This document shows positions 1 through 6,985 of a stretch of 64,000 nt of DNA, piece by piece. The first letter of the stretch is position 1. Every line of letters starts with the position of its first letter. Below the pieces are notes generated by a model. That model saw nothing but the letters and a program-made list of their open reading frames with translations. It searched no databases and had not been told where the DNA came from. Source of the stretch: Chitinophagaceae bacterium. GTDB lineage: Bacteria > Bacteroidota > Bacteroidia > Chitinophagales > Chitinophagaceae. A program made the translations under genes and the position numbers. Location of the stretch: positions 186,001-250,000 of the forward strand of contig JAMLHK010000002.1 of NCBI GenBank assembly GCA_023957155.1. Direction: 5' to 3'.

Positions 1-241
1 TTACTGGAAAATGAGGCCGTCTATAAGCTGTCCGGCCGCTCCTATGGATGGTGACACTTATATCTTTGAAGCTGCAACAAAGCACAAATATAATTTTGTG
101 GAGTACCATGCAGAATGCAACGATAATCCCTCGGACTTTTTACTGCTTATCAGGGAAATCATGCGTATTTCCGGGGTTGAAGAAAGTGAAGAAAAATTTC
201 GTGAAGACTTTTTCGAAAAAAGAAGAAAAGGAGAGCTGTGA
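1..241 (+). CDS. C-terminal part of an unrecognised protein
   Basis: The reading frame is open from the first bases of the window, through an internal Met codon at 11, to a TGA at 239-241. This is therefore most likely the end of a gene that begins upstream of the window. The visible 79 or so residues are acidic and ordinary in composition (stretches such as DGDTYIFEA and NDNPSDFLLL), finishing in a charged helix-like tail (EEKFREDFFEKRRKGEL). I do not recognise a family. It is followed by about 140 bases without a clear feature before the GH31 gene on the same strand, so co-transcription is possible but not shown. Confidence 0.45.
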   Translation, partial: YWKMRPSISCPAAPMDGDTYIFEAATKHKYNFVEYHAECNDNPSDFLLLIREIMRISGVEESEEKFREDFFEKRRKGEL

Positions 242-381
242 AATATAATTGTGCATCTTCGTGCCCTGATGCCTTTGTGGTTCTTGGATTTTAAGAATAC
301 GAAAAAGCAAAAGCTCACAAAGTAACCAGGTGACATTCGCTATATTGTAGCATTAGTATAAGTTAAAAATGCAAAGGCTTT

Positions 382-2724
382 ATGAAAAGGAATCTTCGTT
401 ATTGGATGCAATGCTGGCTGATCTTTTCAACCGTAGCATTTGCACAGGCACAGGACAGGAGTAAGAACATAATCGTTGAACATGAATTCAACAAAACATC
501 GCAGATACGGGTAGAAGTCATATCCGATGCTATTATAAGAATTTCGATTGTGCCAAAAAGCGCAGTATTTCAACAATCGGGATTGAACCGCTATGGATTT
601 ATTACACCGGTTGTGCAGCAGACTACTAAACCGCAGGTTTCCAAAACTAGCCAGGGCGTAACTATAAAAACGGATAAGCTGGCGCTGAAGGTCAATTATT
701 CTACAGGCAGCATCCGGGTTACGGAAGGAAATACGGATAACGTGTTGCTGGACCAGGTGGCTGCTAATTTTAAAGACGGGGTAACCGAGGCCGTGTTCAA
801 AGCTGCTAAGGAAGAAGACTGGATCGGCTTCGGCGACCAGGCCAGAACGCATTTATATCACCGGGGACGTATAGCAGACTGCGATATCCGCTACAAAACA
901 TCTACCTATATTCCGGTTCCTTTCTTTATGTCAACCAAAGGAGTGGGTGTGGTGGTAAATACCACCTATCGTACCATCTTCGATATGTGTAAAACCATCC
1001 CCGATACCTATAACTGGATCAATGAAAGCGGCACTATTGATTACTACCTTTTTGCAGGTAAAGATTACAGGCAGATCCTTGATCTGTATACTTCGCTGAC
1101 GGGCAGACCGAAATTGCCGCCGCACTGGGCTTTTGGTCTGTGGTTTATCTGCCGTGAACAGGCAAACGATTATGAAGTAATAGACTGTGCTGTCAATCTT
1201 CGCCGGGAAGAAATACCCTGTGATGTGATCGGGCTGGAGCCGGGATGGATGTCAAAGAATTATGACTATTCTGTCAAAAAGCAATGGCATCCCGAACGTT
1301 TTCCGCATCCCTGGTGGTTTGGTGATACCCGGCCGCCGGCCTTTGTCCCACCTTTAAAAAATATGGGCTTCAGGCTGAAGCTATGGCTTTGCATGAATTA
1401 TGATCTCAGCTATGAAGCAGAGCGGCAGGTGGGTAATAATCCAACCTTAGCAGCTTTGGCGCCTGCCGGTAATGCCAATGCAACATCTCCCGTATTTTTT
1501 GACCCCAACCTCGGAAGGGTAGTGCGGGCAGATACCGTAACAGTCATTGACGAACCCTGGTTTAAGCATCTTGAGAAGTTTGTGGACCAGGGCGTGGATA
1601 TGTTCAAAATGGATGGCTCCACGCAAATGGATTTCCATCCTGACAGGTTATGGGGAAACGGGATGAAGGATAAGGAAATGCATAACCTGTATCCCCTGCT
1701 GTATTCCCAGCAGATGTATGACGGCTTCAAGAAAAAGACCAACAGGCGTCCGGCTTCGCTTACTCCCGCCGGCTGGGTGGGATACCAGGCTTTTTCTACT
1801 GTATGGACGGGTGATACCGGCGGAGAGCTGACCACACTGGGAGGTGTTATGAATAACTCGATCGTAGGGCATAGCTGGTCTACTGTGGACATGGAAGTGT
1901 ATAAAAAGGAAGGTATCCATTACGGGTACCTGTTACCCATTAGCGAGATATGCAGTTGGGCCTATTTTAAAATGCCCTGGATACAGGGAAAGGAATTAAC
2001 GGCTATGCACCGCTATTATGCGCAATTGCGGTCAAAGCTGTTCCCCTATTTGTATTCAACCGCCCATGTAGCCACGAAGACCGGCTGGCCGGTATTGCAG
2101 CCCCTGACACTGGTATATCCCGAAGACAAAAAAAACAGGAATATCTTACACCAGTACCTGCTGGGCCCGGGGCTGATGGTGGGGATCTATAAAGACAGCA
2201 TTTATTTCCCGGAAGGGCAATGGAAAGACTACTGGACAGGTGAGACCATAGCGGGAGGACAATTAAAAGTAGTGACCTGGCCAAAAGACCGTGGCGGCTC
2301 GTTGTATGTGAAGTCAGGCGCTATTATCCCGATGGGGCCGCTGATGCAATACCGGGGAGAAAAGCCGATGGATGAGATGACCCTGTATGTATTCCCGGAT
2401 AAAAAGGAGAGCTTCTTTGATCTGTATGAAGATGATGGTGTAAGCTTTGACTATGAAAACGGAAGATCCATGACAACCCGTATCGCAACAAATAAAACAG
2501 GCAATACCAGCACGGTAGAGATTGGCAAAAGCGTGGGCGACTTTGAGGGTGCGGTTAAGGAAAAAACCTGGAAGGTAGTGATGCACCTGGCAGCTAAACC
2601 GGCATCGGTGAGCATGAACGGAACTTCACTGAACGAAAATGAATATACATACGATAACCAGAGAAAAGAGCTAACGGTTAATAAGCTAACCACAACCGGT
2701 GTCTTAACAGTGTATGGAGAGTAA
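382..2724 (+). CDS. Secreted glycoside hydrolase family 31 (alpha-glucosidase or alpha-xylosidase type)
   Basis: A 780-residue retaining alpha-glycosidase that should remove terminal alpha-linked glucose or xylose from oligosaccharides in the periplasm or outside the cell. Residues 1-23 form a signal peptide ending in AQAQ. An N-terminal beta-sandwich is followed by a TIM barrel from about residue 240. The GH31 nucleophile motif FKMDGS places Asp411, and the acid/base motif WTGDTGGE places Asp478. A C-terminal DUF5110-like beta domain follows (FDLYEDDGVSFDYENG). Length fits the family. The next gene, about 100 bases downstream on the same strand, is another secreted sugar-active protein, so the two probably serve one polysaccharide. 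Family assignment is firm; the substrate cannot be read from sequence alone. Confidence 0.93.
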   Translation: MKRNLRYWMQCWLIFSTVAFAQAQDRSKNIIVEHEFNKTSQIRVEVISDAIIRISIVPKSAVFQQSGLNRYGFITPVVQQTTKPQVSKTSQGVTIKTDKLALKVNYSTGSIRVTEGNTDNVLLDQVAANFKDGVTEAVFKAAKEEDWIGFGDQARTHLYHRGRIADCDIRYKTSTYIPVPFFMSTKGVGVVVNTTYRTIFDMCKTIPDTYNWINESGTIDYYLFAGKDYRQILDLYTSLTGRPKLPPHWAFGLWFICREQANDYEVIDCAVNLRREEIPCDVIGLEPGWMSKNYDYSVKKQWHPERFPHPWWFGDTRPPAFVPPLKNMGFRLKLWLCMNYDLSYEAERQVGNNPTLAALAPAGNANATSPVFFDPNLGRVVRADTVTVIDEPWFKHLEKFVDQGVDMFKMDGSTQMDFHPDRLWGNGMKDKEMHNLYPLLYSQQMYDGFKKKTNRRPASLTPAGWVGYQAFSTVWTGDTGGELTTLGGVMNNSIVGHSWSTVDMEVYKKEGIHYGYLLPISEICSWAYFKMPWIQGKELTAMHRYYAQLRSKLFPYLYSTAHVATKTGWPVLQPLTLVYPEDKKNRNILHQYLLGPGLMVGIYKDSIYFPEGQWKDYWTGETIAGGQLKVVTWPKDRGGSLYVKSGAIIPMGPLMQYRGEKPMDEMTLYVFPDKKESFFDLYEDDGVSFDYENGRSMTTRIATNKTGNTSTVEIGKSVGDFEGAVKEKTWKVVMHLAAKPASVSMNGTSLNENEYTYDNQRKELTVNKLTTTGVLTVYGE

Positions 2725-2825
2725 GTGGGAAGTGACAGGGGGCGGCAGCGGGATGGCGGTTGGGTTAAGCACTTTAACCGTGTTGATATGCACATTCACT
2801 TCAAACTAAAAATTCAACCGGCACG

Positions 2826-4136
2826 ATGATACGTACTGTAATATGGTTCCTTTTTTTATTTACTGCTTTTTACGCGAATGCCCAGCAACCGAAGGTGCTC
2901 ACGAATGATGGGGCCTGGTGCTGGTTCAGTGATCCACGAGCCATTTATACCAGCGCTAAAAAGGCGATGATCATTACCGGATGGATTGATAAGACGGGTA
3001 ACGTGTATGCGGCATCGTTGGATCCCCACTCCGGAAAAATAGAAACAAAAAAACTTTATGCTGAGCTGGAGAAAGACGATCACGATAACCCGGCTTTCTT
3101 AGAGTTAGCCGATGGAAATATACTGAGCCAGTACACCTGGCACAACGGTACCGTGAACGGGATGGGTGTTATTCAAAACACCACCGGCCAGCCTTACGAC
3201 ATAACACATTTTGGACCTCCGGTGGTATTTCAACCCTATGATTCAGCGCTCGTCAGGAAATACAGGAAGCAAACGTATAGTTACGCCAACCCATTCAGGT
3301 TACGATCAGAACAAAATAAGCTGTACAGCTTCGGCCGCTGGATCGGTTTTAAGCCTAACCTGATCACTTCAACAGATAACGGAAAAACCTGGTCGGAACC
3401 CAAAGTGGTGATCACTTCCAAACAACTGGATGTGAATAATCGCCCTTACGTTAAATACTATTCCGATGGAAGATCAAAGATACATCTGCTGTTTACTGAT
3501 GGTCATCCCAACAATGAGCCGCTTAACTCCGTGTACTACTGTTATTATGAAAACAACGCTTTCTGGCGGGCAGATGGTACCCGGATATGCACGGTTGATC
3601 ACCTCCCTTTTCACCCGGAAGATGCATCCGTAGTGTATAAAGCTACCCCGGAAACGGGCAAGGCCTGGATATTTGATATAGCAATAGATAAAAAAGGACA
3701 ACCGGTAGTGGCTTATACACGGTATCCTACCAACCGGGAACATTTGTATTACTATGCGGTATATAACAAAGGAAAATGGGAAGATAACCGGCTTATCAAT
3801 TCCGGAGCCTGGTTTCCTGAAGATGAAGAAGGAAAAAAACAGAGAGAGGAAAATTATTCAGGTGGCATGACCCTTGATCCGCAGGATCCGTCAACCGTAT
3901 ATTTTTCCCACCAGGTCAATGGTGTTTTTGAATTGTCAAAGGCAACCACCGGCAACTTTGGTAAAAGCTGGAATATAACGCCCGTCACCCGTAACTCCCT
4001 GTTGAATAATGTACGCCCGGTTATACCGCGTTATAAGAAAAGATCCGACCCTACGGTATTGTTATGGATGCAGTGCAGAAAATACCTGCATTATACCGAC
4101 TATGATGCAGATATTGTATACCGGGTATTCAGGTAG
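2826..4136 (+). CDS. Secreted BNR_4 beta-propeller protein (GH145 / ulvan-lyase-like fold)
   Basis: A 436-residue exported protein with a signal peptide (residues 1-19, ending ANAQ). The mature start carries the GAWCWFSDPRA motif found at the beginning of the BNR_4 (PF15892) seven-bladed propeller. Asp-box-like turns such as STDNGKTWSEP follow. This fold includes ulvan lyases of PL24/PL25 and the GH145 alpha-L-rhamnosidases acting on rhamnose-glucuronate linkages; many members have no known activity. The histidine-rich segments DDHDNPAF and YTWHNGT near residues 85-107 lie where propeller enzymes of this group place catalytic residues (inference). Downstream of the GH31 gene on the same strand. 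The fold is well supported; lyase versus hydrolase is open. Confidence 0.8.
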   Translation: MIRTVIWFLFLFTAFYANAQQPKVLTNDGAWCWFSDPRAIYTSAKKAMIITGWIDKTGNVYAASLDPHSGKIETKKLYAELEKDDHDNPAFLELADGNILSQYTWHNGTVNGMGVIQNTTGQPYDITHFGPPVVFQPYDSALVRKYRKQTYSYANPFRLRSEQNKLYSFGRWIGFKPNLITSTDNGKTWSEPKVVITSKQLDVNNRPYVKYYSDGRSKIHLLFTDGHPNNEPLNSVYYCYYENNAFWRADGTRICTVDHLPFHPEDASVVYKATPETGKAWIFDIAIDKKGQPVVAYTRYPTNREHLYYYAVYNKGKWEDNRLINSGAWFPEDEEGKKQREENYSGGMTLDPQDPSTVYFSHQVNGVFELSKATTGNFGKSWNITPVTRNSLLNNVRPVIPRYKKRSDPTVLLWMQCRKYLHYTDYDADIVYRVFR

Positions 4137-4159
4137 GGGGTATATTCATCGTAAAGCTA

Positions 4160-4492
4160 CTATCCTTTTTCAAATAGTTCAATCAGGTGCCAGGCACGTA
4201 TTTCGCTGTCTGCTTCGTCTATCAGTTTGCAAAATTCATGCAATTCATCTGTTGTTAAGAACATTTGTAAGGGTCCGTTTCCACCGAAATGCAGCATAAT
4301 CGTTTTCATGTCCCTGTTCTCGGAAGGACGATAGCTCTGCTGTACAGAAGCGAGATATTCATTAAAGTTTTCCCAGTCTGAAAAGCCTATGTGGATTACG
4401 GAGGTTCCGTAAACGATCTCTATGGAGCGGCAGGAAGGGCATTGCGCCACATAGCCCGTCTGGGCAGCGGTAAATTTTCTGAACTCACACAT
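4160..4492 (-). CDS. DUF6686-type small protein
   Basis: A 110-residue protein when started at the ATG ending at 4492 (MCEFRKFT). A longer open frame runs upstream, but its extra 28 residues look unlike this family. The N-terminus has a single CPSC motif (CPSCRSIEIVYG), then a segment typical of small Bacteroidota proteins (HIGFSDWENFNEYL), and an acidic C-terminal helix. I recall this pattern as DUF6686; the function is unknown. One CxxC alone is not a full zinc ribbon, though the Cys in MCEF might contribute. It converges with the BNR_4 gene, with 23 bases between the stops. Confidence 0.6.
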   Translation of the reverse strand: MCEFRKFTAAQTGYVAQCPSCRSIEIVYGTSVIHIGFSDWENFNEYLASVQQSYRPSENRDMKTIMLHFGGNGPLQMFLTTDELHEFCKLIDEADSEIRAWHLIELFEKG

Positions 4493-5002
4493 GTTGTATA
4501 TAATTTGTTTTATGGTAAGTAAGTTGAAAAGATACCACGAAGGAAATTTAGCAGTGTGCGCTCTTGGGAAAAACATTTACCCGATAAGGAAAACTTTATC
4601 ATAATGAAATTCGATGAGTAGAAATACCTGCCATCAACAGAAAATATTTATCAACAAGGTAATTTTATTTCATATTTAATATAAAAAAGATCATTTCCCA
4701 TATAAGAGAAATCCAATTTCGTAAATGACATCCTGATCATAGCGATGGCTATGATACTGATCCCGGTTATATTGCCCGTGGCATTACTGCGCTGCAGTAT
4801 CCAGGGACGAAGCCGCTACCGGCTATCCGAAAAAAGGAGTGGTCGGTATGAGCGGACGTTATGCCCTGCGCAGGTCTTATATGGAGAAGAAGTTCCGGGG
4901 ACAGGGTGGCGTTACTGAATGGTTAAGCATTTCAGGCTATGTATTGTTAAGCGAGAACAAATAGTTTGAAAAATATTGTTTTAAAAGTAAATTTGTAAAC
5001 GG
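4493..5002 (+). other. Intergenic stretch with possible degenerate coding remnant
   Basis: About 510 bases without a convincing gene. The first 230 bases are AT-rich. From about 4740 to 4964 GC content rises and short open frames exist in two plus-strand frames. One gives DTDPGYIARGITALQYPG; the other runs from an ATG at 4848 to a TAG at 4962-4964 and ends in TEWLSISGYVLLSENK. The change of frame around 4830-4850 looks like a decayed gene with a frameshift, but I cannot name the parent family. The last 40 bases hold the promoter of the next gene pair. Confidence 0.25.
4965..4995 (+). promoter_or_regulatory. Bacteroidota-type promoter of the DUF4160/DUF2442 pair
   Basis: TTTG at 4965-4968, a 19-base spacer, then TAAATTTG at 4988-4995. 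This matches the Bacteroidota primary sigma consensus (TTTG, about 19 bases, TAnnTTTG). The expected transcription start is roughly 5001-5003, at or just before the ATG at 5003, so the mRNA would be leaderless or nearly so. Confidence 0.6.
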
Positions 5003-5242
5003 ATGCCAACAATATTGTTACTCAACGGGTTCAGATTTTTCTTTTATAGCAATGAAAATAATGAACTCGTACACATACACGTAAGTAAAGGTGATGCTGT
5101 TGGTAAAATATGGCTGGTGCCAGAAATCAATATATGTTATTTGCATGGATTTAACAGTCGGGAAGAACGTGATATTATGGAAATAGTAGCGGATAATTGT
5201 GAACAATTTAAAAAGAAATGGGATGAATACTTCGGTAAATAA
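5003..5242 (+). CDS. DUF4160 domain protein
   Basis: A 79-residue protein matching the DUF4160 pattern: MPTILLLNGFRFFFYSNE, then the HIHV signature (VHIHVSKGD), then a short hydrophobic strand and an acidic C-terminal helix (IVADNCEQFKKKWDEYF). Members are almost always followed by a DUF2442 gene, as here, where the downstream frame overlaps it by about 20 bases. The pairing, small size and overlap resemble a toxin-antitoxin or regulator-partner module. I know of no established biochemical activity, so that is inference. There is no later in-frame Met that would keep the conserved N-terminus, so the ATG at 5003 is the likely start even though it lies next to the predicted transcription start. 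Confidence 0.8.
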   Translation: MPTILLLNGFRFFFYSNENNELVHIHVSKGDAVGKIWLVPEINICYLHGFNSREERDIMEIVADNCEQFKKKWDEYFGK

Positions 5243-5537
5243 CTACGATGCAATAGAGAAGCTGATATATGAAGAAGGACTGCGTATAGAAGCAATAGAC
5301 TTCCATCCTGAACTTGATGTGATGCTTATTTTGCTTAATACGAAAGCGGTATTACGTCAACGCATTTCTGCCTATCCCCGTTTAAAAAAAGACAAAGCAT
5401 CCCTGCAGCAATATGAGCTTACGGGCAGAGGAACAGGCGTTTATTGGCCGCTTCTGGATGAGGATTTAAGCCTCAAAGGATTTTTGCAGGATGAATTAAG
5501 AAATATCGTTCGGACAGAACGAGTTGCGGTGGCCTGA
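5223..5537 (+). CDS. DUF2442 domain protein
   Basis: A 104-residue protein if started at the ATG at 5223; a GTG at 5199 is the only alternative and overlaps the previous gene further. The central part fits DUF2442: RIEAIDFHPELDVMLILLNT, then RISAYPRLKKDKASLQQYEL, then GRGTGVYWPLLDEDLSLKGFL, the last being the family's diagnostic stretch. It overlaps the DUF4160 gene by 20 bases, implying coupled translation and equal dosage. DUF2442 proteins have a small NE0471-type N-terminal fold and are sometimes fused to DNA-binding domains; none is seen here. Function unknown. Confidence 0.8.
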   Translation: MNTSVNNYDAIEKLIYEEGLRIEAIDFHPELDVMLILLNTKAVLRQRISAYPRLKKDKASLQQYELTGRGTGVYWPLLDEDLSLKGFLQDELRNIVRTERVAVA

Positions 5538-5617
5538 TAGTATACTTTACGTTGACTCATATTATCCGGCTCATCTTACGTATTGTACAGCGTGGCTTTA
5601 TGTGCTATTCTAATAAT

Positions 5618-5648
5618 TCAAAAACTGAAAGGTTGGTAGAACCTTTAG
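5618..5648 (-). terminator. Probable terminator of the TonB-receptor operon
   Basis: An inverted repeat AAAGGTT (5628-5634) and AACCTTT (5640-5646) with a 5-base loop sits directly after the stop of the DUF4374 gene. On the minus strand it is followed, after CA, by GTTTTTG. The stem is short, so confidence is moderate. Confidence 0.45.
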
Positions 5649-6974
5649 TTATTGATGCAGTTTATACAGACGGGTAGGGCGGTATTTATTCTCAATGGTC
5701 ATTTCTTTTTTTACTTCACCGCTTTTGTTTATGGAGTAAAGCCCGTTAAATTTTCCCTTTTCCAGATTGGGTACGCAGATATAAAGCTTATCATCGGCAA
5801 TGGAGAACACATTCATGCGGGATGAAACATTGGATGATGGGATATTTAGTTTTTCAGGAGCATCGGGAAAAAGGGGGTCAAATCTATAATAAGACATGCG
5901 AATATTGCCGGGATCATCATCCGAGGAGTCATCCCCGAACGTATAAGGATCATCGGAAACATGCAGGTAAATCTGACCGTTATAGGAGATCATGGATTGT
6001 GCGATGTGACGGGCGCCGAAATGTTTTTCAATATCAATCACCCAGTCCCTGTCGAAATCGGTTTCACCGCTGCGGATACGGAAAATTTTTGACGGGTTAT
6101 GCGTATTGAACTGATTCCATCCCCAGGAGCAAAAATACAGGCTGCCTTCTTCGTCTGTCGTAGTGCCTTTATTTTCCGAAACAAAAAATGCCACCGTTTT
6201 AACGCCTTCATAAGCAATGATCTTTTCCACCTCGTTGGTATACACATCAATTACAGCGAGGTAAAAATTTTTCTCACTTTCCGCGATCAGGTTAAAGCCG
6301 GCTGTTTCTAAAAAAACAATGCTTACATATAGTTTTCCCTGGTTTTGTTCCAGTACCAGCGACCCGGTCCGGACGAGGTTATTACCTGCATCGTCTACCC
6401 ACTTTGCAGCGGGGCGATATTGGCTGACAGCGGGTTTCAGGTTAATGGAGCCGGTGAGCCTCATTTCCCGGGGGTCAAATATTTGTATGCTCTGAGCCTC
6501 TTTTCCTTCGTCATAAAAATAGCCGAGGTGATCATTTACAATGCATAGCTGCCGCGCAGGAAAAAGATTGTCCCTTGAAATATTGAGCTCACCATCTACA
6601 TACATCCTGTTTTGATCGTTGAGGGTAAGGCGGTACAGCCCCGGCGTAGACGAATACCCTTTTTTATCTTTTGCCAGTGAAAAAATATATTGCCCGAAAG
6701 AAAGATGCCCTGAAGAAGTGGAAGGGTTTGAATTAATAAAAAGATCACCATTATTTACCGGATCGTATTGCTGATCAGGAAAGATGTCTTTCATATTGAA
6801 GGCAAAAAAAGTAGTGATGTCCACATCAGAGGCGTCTTCTGTTGCCAGCACATAATTATAGCTGCTGAAATCTGTCTTGGGAATGTTCGGGATATCTTCA
6901 AGGTTTTCAATAGTGCAGGATGCTTCCGCCAGGCAGATCAGCAAAAGAAATATATAAGAAAGCGGCATTTTCAT
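5649..6974 (-). CDS. DUF4374 surface lipoprotein, partner of the TonB-dependent receptor
   Basis: A 441-residue lipoprotein. The signal peptide ends in LAEASC, giving a lipid-modified Cys20. The mature part starts with a linker and then shows the DUF4374 opening (YNYVLATEDASDVD) and repeated beta-strand units typical of a propeller. DUF4374 proteins are surface lipoproteins that accompany TonB-dependent receptors in Bacteroidota iron uptake; I recall the enterobactin-capturing XusB of Bacteroides as one of this kind. The gene lies 11 bases downstream of the receptor on the same strand and would be last in the operon. An acidic run, FGDDSSDDDPGN, near residue 355 could bind a metal (inference). 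The role proposed is capture and hand-over of a ferric ligand. Confidence 0.8.
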   Translation of the reverse strand: MKMPLSYIFLLLICLAEASCTIENLEDIPNIPKTDFSSYNYVLATEDASDVDITTFFAFNMKDIFPDQQYDPVNNGDLFINSNPSTSSGHLSFGQYIFSLAKDKKGYSSTPGLYRLTLNDQNRMYVDGELNISRDNLFPARQLCIVNDHLGYFYDEGKEAQSIQIFDPREMRLTGSINLKPAVSQYRPAAKWVDDAGNNLVRTGSLVLEQNQGKLYVSIVFLETAGFNLIAESEKNFYLAVIDVYTNEVEKIIAYEGVKTVAFFVSENKGTTTDEEGSLYFCSWGWNQFNTHNPSKIFRIRSGETDFDRDWVIDIEKHFGARHIAQSMISYNGQIYLHVSDDPYTFGDDSSDDDPGNIRMSYYRFDPLFPDAPEKLNIPSSNVSSRMNVFSIADDKLYICVPNLEKGKFNGLYSINKSGEVKKEMTIENKYRPTRLYKLHQ

Positions 6975-6985
6975 TTCATCGGCAT

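Noticed and set aside
427-852. Minus-strand open frame opposite the GH31 gene, and similar frames at 1410-1892 and 1648-1920
   Set aside because: They lie wholly inside a gene with clear GH31 catalytic motifs and have no family resemblance; they are shadows of the coding strand.
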